Assembly: GCA_963721905.1 (NCBI GenBank)
Contig: CAVRMF010000012.1
Span: 197,492-261,491 of the forward strand
Reading direction: 5' to 3'
DNA: 64,000 bases
From: Roseiarcus sp963721905
GTDB lineage: Bacteria; Pseudomonadota; Alphaproteobacteria; Rhizobiales; Beijerinckiaceae
Part shown: piece after piece, positions 52,424 through 61,182 of the stretch
Position numbering within the stretch: position 1 is the first letter of the stretch
Layout: every line of letters begins with the position of its first letter
Notes under the pieces: generated by a model
The model's database searches: none
Told to the model about the DNA's origin: nothing
Seen by the model: only the letters and a program-made list of their open reading frames with translations
Position numbers and translations under genes: made by a program

Positions 52424-53483
52424 AAAGGTTTTGCGCAATTTTTGGTATGCGACGCTCCCGCTCGGCAAGCTGAACGACAGCCCGAAGCCGTTCCGCCTGC
52501 TTGGGCAGAACGTCGTCCTCTTTCTCGACGAGGAGGGCAAGCCCGCGGCGCTCGAGGACCGCTGCTGCCACCGCACTGCCAAACTGTCGAAAGGCTGGAT
52601 CAAGGACGGCCACATCGTCTGCGGCTATCACGGCTGGGAATACGACCGCGACGGCAAGCTCGTGAACATCCCGCAGTTCCCGTTCGAGCAGGCGGTGCCG
52701 GACGCGCGGGCGAAGGCCTTTCTTTCAAAGGAGCGCTACGGTTACGTCTGGGTCTGTCTCGGCGAGCCGCTTCTCGACATTCCCGACCTGCCCGAGGACG
52801 GCGACCCCGCCTTCCGCCGCATCCATCAATTCGACGATTTCTGGAGATGCTCAGCCTTGAGGATGATGGAGAATTCCTTCGATAACGCGCATTTCGCCTT
52901 CGTGCACAAGAACACCTTCGGCGACGTCGCTCAGCCGAAACCGGAAAAATACGAGATCACCGAGACGGATTACGGCTTCGTCGCCGAGACCATCGTGCCG
53001 GTGAGAAATCCCCCGGAGGCCGCGCGCATTACCGGCACGACCGAGCCGTAGACGAAGCGCAAGATGCGCAACGCCTGGTTCATGCCGTTCTGCCGCACCA
53101 TGGACATGGAATACCCGTCGGGCCTCAGGCACCTGATCTTCAATTCCGCGACGCCGATCGACGACGGCTCGATCCGGCTGATCCAGATCCTCTTCCGCAA
53201 CGACCGCGAGGAAGATTGCTCGACCGAGGAGCTTCGCGCCTGGGATGGCAAGATCATCGAGGAGGACCGCGAGATCCTCGAATCGACCGACCCCGACGCG
53301 ATCGTCGACATGAGCCGCAAGCTCGAAATGCACATGCCCTCCGACCGGCCCGGCATGCTGATGCGGAACCGCCTCAACGCGCTGCTCGAGGCGCACGGCG
53401 AGCACGAGGCTCCGCGCTGACGCGCCCACGAAAAATTGTGCAGAATGATCGTCCACGCGTGCGCGACAAGGGAGGGGTAGAGA

Positions 53484-53738
53484 TGGCCATTCGACACGCG
53501 GTGACGCTCGGCGCCGCAGTCGGGATTCGCGACCATGCACCGCCAGCCGTCGCCGCTCTCGGTCGCCGGCGCCGAGGAGAAGGCGGGCGACCTCTCCGAG
53601 GCCGAGGTCAAGGCTCTCGCCGCATTCATGGATCAGGCCCGCAAGGCGGACGTCGCCGGCGACGTCGAGGCCTGCCAGAAGGCGCTGGCCGACACGGATC
53701 GGATGCTCAACGGAATAACGCAGGTCATCGAGTTCTGA
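53484..53738 (+). pseudogene. small helical protein, possibly frameshifted
   Basis: A good ribosome site (GGGAGGGG) precedes ATG 53484, which starts MAIRHAVTLGAAVG; a one-base slip near 53518-53526 leads into the frame MHRQPSPLSVAGAEEKAGDL that reaches the stop at 53738 (SEAEVKALAAFMDQARKADV, then GDVEACQKALADTDRML). Without the slip the downstream frame could start at ATG 53535 (67 residues). Helical, acidic, no named family; the first 20 residues look like a weak signal peptide. Function unknown. Confidence 0.5.
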
Positions 53739-53908
53739 GGCCGCCACTCCGCGTTCGAAGGCGGGGGGTCTCGCCGCTCTGCGGCTTAGGGTCAAAACTC
53801 TGTCGGCATGCTTACGCCGGTGATAGAAATGGCCGCTCTGCGCAAGGCCGAACCATCGCGCGCGTAATCGTCGGGCGATCGGCTACTGGGCGGCAAGCAG
53901 CACGCAGG

Positions 53909-54785
53909 TCATGGGATGAGCCGCGCGCAGCACGCCGTAAGCGACTTCCGCCAGTCGGGCAGTTCGAGGCCGTATACGCGTCTCAGCTTTTCATTGTCGA
54001 GGCGCGAATTGGCCGGACGCCGCGCAGGCGTTGGGTAGTCGGCCGTCGTGATGCGCTTGAACTCGCGTCAAGCGGCGCCCGCGCGCCGCCGCCTCGGCGA
54101 AGATCGCCTCGGCGAAATCGGCCCAAGTCGCCTCGCCCGAGCCAGTCATGTGGAAAACGCCAAACAGCGCCGGCGACGCTTCCTCGCGCACTCTCGCGGC
54201 GAGGGCGAGCAGCGCTGCGGCGAGGTCGAGGGCCGAGGTCGGATTGCCGCGCTGGTCTGCGACGACCGAGACCTCGTCGCGCATCTCGTTGAGTGAAAGC
54301 ATCGTACGGACGAAATTCGCGCCGTAGGGGCTGAAGAGCCAGGCGGTGCGCACGATGACGCTGTTGGCGCAGCGCTCCGCGACCAGCCTTTCGCCGAGCA
54401 GTTTCGAGCGCCCGTAGGCGCTTCTCGGCCCGGGCGGATCATCTTCGCGGTAGGGGCGATTGAGCGCCCCGTCGAACACGTAATCGGTCGACAGCTGCAA
54501 CAGGGGCGCGCCAATCCGCTCGGCGGCTTCCGCCACGTGGCCGGCCCCTTCGCCGTTGATGGCGAGGGCGAGGCCCTCCTCCGCCTCGGCCCGGTCGACG
54601 GCGGTGTAGGCGGCGGCGTTGATCACCACGTCCGGCCGCGCGGCCTTGAGGCCGGCGAGAACCGCCCCGCGATCCTCGAGCAAGAAAACGCGGCGGCCAA
54701 GCAGCACGATCTCGAACTCCGGCCCCGCCTGCTCGATCAGCGAGGACGCCACCTGACCCATGGCCCCAGTGACGGCGATCCGCAT
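53909..54785 (-). pseudogene. rmlD: dTDP-4-dehydrorhamnose reductase RmlD, frameshifted near the C-terminus
   Basis: Starts MRIAVTGAMGQVASSLIEQ (Rossmann motif GAMGQVA). The catalytic Tyr-x3-Lys is SAYGRSKLLGE; upstream are VVINAAAYTAVDRAEAE and QLSTDYVFDG. Near 54061-54067 one base shifts the frame; the normal C-terminus follows in the other frame: EFKRITTADYPTPARRPANS, RLDNEKLRRVYGL, LPDWRKSL. The last step of dTDP-L-rhamnose synthesis. rmlA, rmlB and rmlC are not nearby, so it is isolated; it may be a relic or an assembly error in an otherwise intact gene. Confidence 0.85.
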
Positions 54786-55399
54786 CATGTGAACAAGTCC
54801 CGCGCCTCTTTCAGCCGCGACGGTGGCGGCTTCGTTATTGGTGTGTGCACGCGTTCCAGGCTCCGCGCCACACTCCTCTCCCGATTCCGGCCGTCTGCTC
54901 TGCGCAAATGGCCGCCATTCGCGGACGGCTTGGCAAAAGGGTCGAATCGACCCTTTGCTGCTCTTCAAGATACGCGCGCAAAGCGCCAAATAGCGGCCTT
55001 TCTGAAGCCACTCGACGAGCGCCCCCGCGCGCTCGCGGACGAGAATGAGATGAACGGGGGTTCGGCGTCAGGCAATAGGCAAAAGACCGATACGTTTGGG
55101 TCCGCCGCTGTAGCGGACAATCCGCCACGGACAAGCGACAGCATGACTTCGGGGCCGTTGTCCACCAGCATCCGGCCGTTGCGGGTCACAAAGCCAATGC
55201 GCCGCGTCAATTAGACCATCGAACGCGGCGGAAAAACCCGGCGTGGCAAATATCGCCATGGGCAACCGGTTTTCGACGTCGCCACAGTTCACGGCAAGCT
55301 GCCGCTGGCTATCGCCGAGAAGCGATGAGGTGCTAGGCGAGAGGTTGGGTGGCCCCGACCGAGGCGCCGGCGGCAAAGACCCTCATCGGAGAACGAACC
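54786..55399. other. gene-free stretch
   Basis: About 610 bp. Frames on both strands (for example minus-strand 54965-55210 and 55068-55376) are short, overlap one another and have no family resemblance or ribosome site I can support. No hairpin with a T-tract was seen. It may hold decayed genes. Confidence 0.4.
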
Positions 55400-55702
55400 A
55401 TGGTCACCGCAATACGAACTTACAAACCACAACCGGGCAAAGCCTTTGAGTTAATGGAAGCTCTGCGAGCGTCGGTGGCGCTTGGCGCAAAGGCATGCGG
55501 CATAGATCTCCATATAGCTATGGTCGTTGGAGGAGTGGTCGGAGAAATTGCGGTGATAAGCAATTACGAGGATTTGGATCATATGGAAGAACTTATTGAC
55601 AAAGCGATGGGCGACGCGGCTTGGCGCGCCGCAAACGTGAAGGTGCATGGACTTTGTATTTCTGGCGAAGCTCGTGATCATATTTTTCGGCACGTCCAGT
55701 AG
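55400..55702 (+). CDS. small dimeric alpha/beta-barrel-like protein
   Basis: 100 residues, ATG 55400 after GGAGAACGAACC. Sequence VTAIRTYKPQPGKAFELMEA, then GEIAVISNYEDLDHMEELID has the beta-alpha-beta pattern and W-R near the end (AAWRAANVK) of NIPSNAP/ABM-type ferredoxin-like dimers. Family assignment is by overall pattern only. Base composition is lower in GC than neighbours (TCTCCATATAGCTATGG), hinting at foreign origin. Function unknown. Confidence 0.55.
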   Translation: MVTAIRTYKPQPGKAFELMEALRASVALGAKACGIDLHIAMVVGGVVGEIAVISNYEDLDHMEELIDKAMGDAAWRAANVKVHGLCISGEARDHIFRHVQ

Positions 55703-55861
55703 GTACGAGCCTGTCTGCTTTATCCTGGATGCAGCGTGCGTACGAAGGCGGAGTTTACGCTGCGCCGATCGAACCGTGGCGCAGCGAGCAGTCTCAAGAA
55801 AGCCCGCGGCTTGGGACTCGCCAGAAATCATGTTAGCAACGCTGGCTGCGACAACAGGGCC

Positions 55862-57562
55862 ATGAACGGAATAGGCGGCGCGGCGACTACGAGCGTCAAA
55901 GTCGGCCGAAATGACCCGTGCCCTTGTGGTAGCGGCAAGAAGTTCAAGCTCTGCTGCGAACGCAAGCGGGCCGAGCTCTTCGCCTGCGACACCGACACGG
56001 GGGTCACGTCCGCAAAGCAAAGGCTGCAGGCGCTGCGCCGCGTGGCGGGCGAGCACTGCCGTGCCCAGCGTTGGGCGGAAGCGCTGCCGCACCTTCAGGA
56101 GATCGTTTGGCTCGACCCGAACGAGGCCTGGGCGCACTACGAGCTGGGCGATGCCCTCGTGCGCCTCGGCTCGGCCGCCGGCGCTGTGGAGAGCCTTAAG
56201 CGCGCGCTGGAGCTGAAGCCCGGCCTCCAAGAGGCGCTCGCCCCGCTCGCCTACGCGCTCGAACGTTCGGGCCGCAACTTCGAAGCGGCGCCGGTCTACA
56301 GAAAGCTGAGCAAGATCACGAGCAGCCCGGTCGAGCGGCTGCGTCATCGCGCTGTTGCACTGGCGCTCGAAGGCAAGATCGACGAGGCTGTCGAGCAGAT
56401 CCGCCGGCTCCTGCTTTTAGCGCCGAACGACGCGCATGCGCGCTTCGTGCTTGGAACATTGCTCGCGCAGCGCGGCGAGTTCGAGGAGGCCGCGCGAGAG
56501 ATTTTGCCGACCCTCGACGCGTTGCCCGCCGCCTTCGAGATGTTCAGCGCGGCGAAGCGCATGACAGAAGCCGATCGTCCGCTGATCGATCGCATGGCCC
56601 GCGTCTCGAAGATGCAAACCCTGGAGCCCAAGGCGCGCATCTCCCTTCACTTCGGCCTCGGCAAGGCCTTCAACGACCTTGCCGAATATGGCGAAGCGAT
56701 CCACCACTACGACGCGGCGAACGGATTGCGGGCGAGAACGATGCGCCTGGATCGGCCGGCGCTCGTGCGATTGTATGACGACATCATCCGCGCCTTCCCC
56801 GTCGAAACGCTCGAACGCGCGGGGCGGCCCGAAACTGCGCCCGCGGGCGCCAGCGAGCTGCCGGTCCTGATCGTCGGCATGCCGCGCTCTGGGACGACCC
56901 TTGTCGAGCGGATCGTGTCCGCCCATCCCGCCGTGGCGGCTGGAGGCGAGCTGCCGTTCTGGTCGACCCGCATCCGCGACATGCGAATCGGCTTAGGCCC
57001 GATTTCCGACGCCGGCGCCCTGTCCAAAGCGGCGGAAGACTATGGCGCCGTCCTGCGGAGGATCGACGCCCATGCGCTGCGCGTCACGGACAAAGCCGGC
57101 GCCAACTTCGAGGGTCTGGGCCTGATCCGGCTCGCCTTTCCGGGCGCCCGAATCATCCACTGCCGACGCCACCCGATCGACACGGCGCTTTCGATCTATT
57201 TCTCGAATTTCGGCGGCCACGCATTTGCAAACGACCGCGGCGACATCGTGTTCTTCTATCGCCAGTATGAAAAGCTGATGGACTTCTGGCGCAGCGTTCT
57301 GCGGCCCGATCGATTCACGGAAGTCGAATACGAGCGGCTCATCGCCGACCGCGAGATGCAGACGCGTCGTCTCATCGATTTCCTGGGGCTCTCGTGGGAC
57401 GAGGCCTGCATGACGCCGGAAAGAAACGCGCGTGCGGTGCAGACGGCCAGCGTCTGGCAGGCGCGCCAGCCGGTGTACGAGACGTCGGTCGAGCGCTGGC
57501 GGCGCTATGAATCACGGCTCGGGGAGCTGAAGGAGCTCATGCCGCGCAGCGCGGCCTCCTGA
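55862..57562 (+). CDS. SEC-C zinc motif / TPR / sulfotransferase fusion protein
   Basis: 566 residues from MNGIGGAATTSVKVGRNDPC. Three parts: a SEC-C zinc-binding motif at 15-32 (GRNDPCPCGSGKKFKLCC), TPR-like helices (about 50-310, e.g. EAWAHYELGDALVRLGSAAG and AVESLKRALELKP), and a C-terminal sulfotransferase domain. The latter shows the PAPS-binding GMPRSGTTLVERI (339-351), followed by the 3'-phosphate site RHPIDTALSIYFSNF. Cytosolic. It would transfer sulfate from PAPS to a protein, sugar or lipid. The TPR-sulfotransferase pairing is known, but an N-terminal SEC-C (as in SecA tails) is less usual and may bind the substrate or ribosome. Confidence 0.88.
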   Translation: MNGIGGAATTSVKVGRNDPCPCGSGKKFKLCCERKRAELFACDTDTGVTSAKQRLQALRRVAGEHCRAQRWAEALPHLQEIVWLDPNEAWAHYELGDALVRLGSAAGAVESLKRALELKPGLQEALAPLAYALERSGRNFEAAPVYRKLSKITSSPVERLRHRAVALALEGKIDEAVEQIRRLLLLAPNDAHARFVLGTLLAQRGEFEEAAREILPTLDALPAAFEMFSAAKRMTEADRPLIDRMARVSKMQTLEPKARISLHFGLGKAFNDLAEYGEAIHHYDAANGLRARTMRLDRPALVRLYDDIIRAFPVETLERAGRPETAPAGASELPVLIVGMPRSGTTLVERIVSAHPAVAAGGELPFWSTRIRDMRIGLGPISDAGALSKAAEDYGAVLRRIDAHALRVTDKAGANFEGLGLIRLAFPGARIIHCRRHPIDTALSIYFSNFGGHAFANDRGDIVFFYRQYEKLMDFWRSVLRPDRFTEVEYERLIADREMQTRRLIDFLGLSWDEACMTPERNARAVQTASVWQARQPVYETSVERWRRYESRLGELKELMPRSAAS

Positions 57563-57579
57563 CGTTAGAGGAGGTTCAG

Positions 57580-57984
57580 ATGAGGCGCACCCAACGATCT
57601 GCCGCTTGTGCAGGTCTCCACGACCGTGCGGACGGGCGCGTTGAAGGACCCGACGTACTGAACTTGATTTCGGCCTATGCCCCCCATGTAGACGCCTTTC
57701 TGCTTGACTCGGGGCGCCCGACCGCGTCGACCCCAGTGCTTGGCGGGACTGGCAAAACACACGATTGGACGGTTAGCGCGGACTTTGCCAGAGCCAGCCA
57801 AAAGCCCGTTTTTCTGGCTGGAGGCATCAACGCCGCCAATGCTGAAGAAGCAATCCGGCGGGTGCGTCCTTACGGGCTCGACTTGTGCTCGAGCGTCCGA
57901 TCAAACGGCCAGCTCGACGTTGGCAGACTAACGACCTTCATGGACGCCGTTCGGAGAGCAGACCTCGGCCAAAGTCTCCACTGA
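57580..57984 (+). pseudogene. phosphoribosylanthranilate isomerase (TrpF)-like fragment, 5' part degenerate
   Basis: From about residue 27 the frame reads LNLISAYAPHVDAFLLDSGR, then LGGTGKTHDWTVSADFARAS and VFLAGGINAANAEEAIRRVR, the C-terminal half of a TrpF-type (beta/alpha)8 barrel. The segment before it is in another frame (LPLVQVSTTVRTGALKDPTY), so the gene is truncated and shifted. TrpF normally has about 210 residues with a catalytic Cys near the N-terminus, missing here. A ribosome site AGAGGAGG stands before ATG 57580. Probably a relic; the real trpF should be elsewhere. Confidence 0.7.
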
Positions 57985-58605
57985 GGGGCGAGCCCTAGGG
58001 TCAAAACCCAATCGGCTTGATCGGCTTCGACCCTGCCCGGACATTCGTCGCGAGCGATTGAACGTCGCGAAGCGGACGTGAAGCTGCCGTTCGCGATGAC
58101 GGGCCTGAAAACAACCGCGGGCAAGGGCGTGTTCCAGATGGCGAAGGTCGTCGCCGACATCCTGCGCTCATCGCGGAGCTCCGGCCGCCGCCGGTCACAT
58201 CGACCACCTAACACGTTCGTTTTGGCACGCGTTTCAGCCTAACCCACGGGAGAGGTGCGTCATGATGACGGGAAATTCCGCTATTTCCCGTGTGTCAACA
58301 GCGGTTCCCGCCGGTCGTCTCGCATTGTCCGCTCGTGGGTCGCTCACCGCGACGGCTCGGCATTGTCGAAAACGCCGAGGGGTGTCATGCTCACATTCCA
58401 AATGCCGGCGATCTGGAAAATGTCGGTTGACGGATTCTGGCCACAGGGCCGGCTTGCGGGATCGGGCCTACGGGAGCAGATTTCGCTTGTTCCGACCTCA
58501 TCCACGGGGAAGTCGAAGAGATGATCGGAAAGAAATCGCGTAGCTCTGTTGCCTTCGCATTCACAATAAAATGGGTATCTCCTTCACACCCGTTAATCAC
58601 ACCCG
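57985..58605. other. gene-free stretch at the edge of the IS tract
   Basis: About 620 bp with no supportable gene. A plus-strand frame containing MTGLKTTAGKGVFQMAKVVA (58097 on) looks protein-like but is short and unplaced. The right end, from about 58574 (GGGTATCTCCTTCACACCC), may be the terminal repeat of the decayed IS1595 element that follows. Confidence 0.4.
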
Positions 58606-59509
58606 TTAAGTTGATTTCTTCGTCCGGGTGTGACCGACAATCGAATTGTAAGGCGCGGGCTCGACCGCAATCGCCTGCTGGGCGAGCCTGTGGAACAGCA
58701 ACCCGCGAGCATTCGAGCGTCGCCGGTTGAACCGAAAAGTGAATTCGTCGAGGTAGTAATCGAGGTGTTGTTGCTGGATGCCGCCCTGGTGAGTGCCGAG
58801 AAGCCACCGCTTGAGAAGCGAGGCGACAGTGTGAACCCGCGGCATGACTTCGTGGGCTGGATCCAAACCGTCGCTGATGACGGTGATCTGGTGCTGGTAG
58901 CCAGCGTTCGCCAGCCCGGAATACCCGCGCCATCCGTCGGTGTGGACTGCCGACCCCGGCGCCACCGACGCTCTGCACGAAGGGGAGAAGGCTATCCGCC
59001 GACACATCCTTGATGCGCCGAAGGCGGATCCGGCCGATGGCCCGACCGCTCTTTTCGGCGGCCACGGCGACAATGGTCTTGGCTTCGGCGCCCCGACCAT
59101 GCTTGCCCTCTTCCGGGCCTCCGACGTAGGTTTCGTCGACTTCTACCATCCCCGTGAGACAATCCCGACCAGGCCGGACCATCGCCCGCCGCAGCTTGTG
59201 CAGCCAAGTCCAGGCCGTCTCGTAGCTGCCAAGCCCCAGTGCCCGCTGCAGCCCGAGCGCGCTGACCCCGTTCTTCTGACTGGTGACGAACCACATCGCA
59301 AGAAACCACATTCGCAGCGGCTTGCGCGTATCCTGGAACACCGTGCCAGCCGTCAGCGACGTCTCCCACTCGCAGGCGCGACATCGCAACCGTCCGCGCG
59401 ACATCCCCCACGGGTCCGCGGCCACGCCGCATTCCGGGCACAGGAACCCGTCCGGCCAACGCAGGCGGCGGATGTAGTCCCGGCAAGCAGCGTCGCTACG
59501 AAACCACTC
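58606..59509 (-). pseudogene. second IS1595-family transposase, decayed
   Basis: The visible part starts WFRSDAACRDYIRRLRWPDG then FLCPECGVAADPWGMSRGRL (zinc ribbon CPEC, CRAC), but no start codon remains: upstream is a TAG and then the IS1380 target. The DDE part (GMVEVDETYVGGPEEGKHGR) is followed by a frameshift near 58960-58990, and the C-terminal part continues in another frame (VHTDGWRGYSGLANAGYQHQ, YLDEFTFRFNRRRSNARGLL) to the stop at 58606. A different subgroup from the intact-ended element at 51.4 kb. Confidence 0.85.
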
Positions 59510-59516
59510 AACCTAG

Positions 59517-61178
59517 AAACGGCAGTTGGCCGATTTGAGTTTAGGCGGTCGGCGATTTTTCGCGTTTGGGTTGCATCAGTTCGGCGCGAGGCGAGGCGGG
59601 GTCCGGAGGATGCGGCCGTTGAGGAACGCCTGGAAGGCGCGCGACAAGATCGCTCGCCATTTTTGCAGGCGGGTCAACTGCTCCGCATTTTTGGCCAGGC
59701 CCCGCAGGAAGGCGGCGACGGCCGCAAGCGCCCTGGCGGCGGGTTCGGCTTTGGCGTGCGAGCTCGTCACGCGGATCGTCGTTTGCCGTGCGTGCCGCGT
59801 GCGGGTGGCGATCGCCGTCAGGAACAGCGGGCGGCTGGTGATCGCCTCGCGGTGGAGGCTGGGATCGGCGAGACGGACGAAGATGTTCCACCAGTTGTAA
59901 AACAACCCAAGCAGCCGGGCCGCGAGCCGGCAACGGGCAAGATCGTGCGTCGTGTAGCCGCCCCAACCCCATTGGTTCTTCATCTCGTCGAAAATATTCT
60001 CTCCCTCGCCTCGGTCGCGATAGAGCTGACCGAACGCCTCGGTGTCTTCATCGAGCGAGGTGACCAGAACCGAGTATTCGTAGACGTCCGTCGCCTCGCC
60101 GATCTCGACGAACGCAAGCTGCGGCGGGCCGCCATCGTCGCTTAAGCCAAGCCCCACGGCGTCCTTCAGGCGTCGCCTGAGCACGATCACGCGCCGCTGG
60201 CGGCTCCAACCGACCAGCCGAACCTCGCTCTCCTTCGCCTCGAAGCCCTGGCCGGCGTCGACCCATTCGCGCGATGAGGCGAGCTTCTCGATCATGCGCT
60301 TGACGTTGGCGGTCAGCCGCAGCTTGAAGAGAAACGGAAGCTCCCGCGCCTCCGCCTCGCGCATGATCTCCTCGTTGCCGAAGCCGCGATCGCCCCGCAA
60401 CAGCGCCGGCCACAGGTCGCGCGGCAAACGATCGAGCAGCGCCCACAGGCCTGGCGCGCTGTGTTTGGACGCATGCTCGTCGCCGGGACTGACATCGACA
60501 TCGAGGACCAGACGCGTCGAAGCCATCGAATAGGTGTGATAGCAATGGCTCGGACGCCCCGGCTTCTTGGGATTGTAGCCGAGGACCGCCCCTTCCTGAT
60601 GACCGTAAAGCGGCTTGATCGTCGTATCGACGTCGAGAATCCAAGGCTCGGCCAGCAGCGGCTCCACGCAATATTGAAGGTGTCGGCGCAGCCAGACGGC
60701 CCCTCCGGTCTCGTCGATCGCCTTGAAGGCGCGACGGATCGCGTCCTCGCTGACGATCTTCCTCATCCCCAGAAGTTCCGGCAGCACGGCGTCGCAGCGC
60801 AGCGCCGCGATATGCGCGTAGCGCTTGTGGCCGGCGAGCATGGAAAGCATCGCCGTGCCGAGAACGTCCCGCTTGCTCGGCGCGTTCGGGCTCAAATAGC
60901 GCAGCGGACAGTCGGCTACCAAGGCGTCGAACAGTCCGGCCGTTTTGAGGAAGTCGATGAAGAACGGCAGCTGCCCAAGCGGCGTCATCGCCGCTTCATG
61001 GTCCCATTCAATCCGGACCGGACCAAAGAAACTGTCGAGATCGACGCCTCCCGGCGGCTCCCTCGCCACAACCAGAGATTGTTCACCCGACCGGTGAGCC
61101 GAAGTAGGTGACGAATCGCGCCTCATGTCCCTGAAAATGCGCCCATTCCGCCCCCGCGCAAAACCTCAACTGCCGTTT
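59517..61178 (-). mobile_element. IS1380-family insertion sequence, 1662 bp
   Basis: Ends AAACGGCAGTTG (59517-59528) and CAACTGCCGTTT (61167-61178) are inverted repeats. Both flanks are CTAG (59513-59516 and 61179-61182), a 4-bp target duplication. Length and repeat pattern match the IS1380 prototype (about 1665 bp). It contains one intact transposase and appears complete. Confidence 0.9.
59576..61126 (-). CDS. IS1380-family transposase
   Basis: 516 residues, uninterrupted. DDE-type core: first Asp in WILDVDTTIKPLYG, second in ALLRGDRGFGNEEIM, and Glu in GENIFDEMKNQWGWGGYTTH, with the Y-1 type helix around ARLLGLFYNWWNIF. It moves the surrounding IS by cut-and-paste or copy-out. The frame is intact, so it may still be active, unlike the transposases of the two IS1595-type elements. 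Confidence 0.95.
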   Translation of the reverse strand: MRRDSSPTSAHRSGEQSLVVAREPPGGVDLDSFFGPVRIEWDHEAAMTPLGQLPFFIDFLKTAGLFDALVADCPLRYLSPNAPSKRDVLGTAMLSMLAGHKRYAHIAALRCDAVLPELLGMRKIVSEDAIRRAFKAIDETGGAVWLRRHLQYCVEPLLAEPWILDVDTTIKPLYGHQEGAVLGYNPKKPGRPSHCYHTYSMASTRLVLDVDVSPGDEHASKHSAPGLWALLDRLPRDLWPALLRGDRGFGNEEIMREAEARELPFLFKLRLTANVKRMIEKLASSREWVDAGQGFEAKESEVRLVGWSRQRRVIVLRRRLKDAVGLGLSDDGGPPQLAFVEIGEATDVYEYSVLVTSLDEDTEAFGQLYRDRGEGENIFDEMKNQWGWGGYTTHDLARCRLAARLLGLFYNWWNIFVRLADPSLHREAITSRPLFLTAIATRTRHARQTTIRVTSSHAKAEPAARALAAVAAFLRGLAKNAEQLTRLQKWRAILSRAFQAFLNGRILRTPPRLAPN

Positions 61179-61182
61179 CTAG

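Larger units (their letters stand above)
51366..53420 (+). pseudogene. Rieske-type ring-hydroxylating oxygenase alpha subunit, split by an IS1595 element and by an in-frame stop
   Basis: The first eight codons (ATG 51366, MLNTRQKV) lie left of the IS1595 element and the rest right of it. Removing the IS and one 8-bp duplication rejoins them in frame (MLNTRQKV-LRNFWYATLPLG), giving 338 codons. The Rieske 2Fe-2S site is CCHRTAKL then VCGYHGWEY; the mononuclear iron site is FDNAHFAFVH. A further in-frame TAG at 53049-53051 interrupts the catalytic domain, and the frame resumes as TKRKMRNAWFMPFC to 53420. The gene is therefore inactive twice over unless the TAG is an error. Substrate unknown (aromatic or sterol-like). 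Confidence 0.85.

Noticed and set aside
53216..54292. Long plus-strand frame overlapping the Rieske gene end and rmlD
   Set aside because: Arginine-rich shadow frame crossing two better supported genes on both strands.
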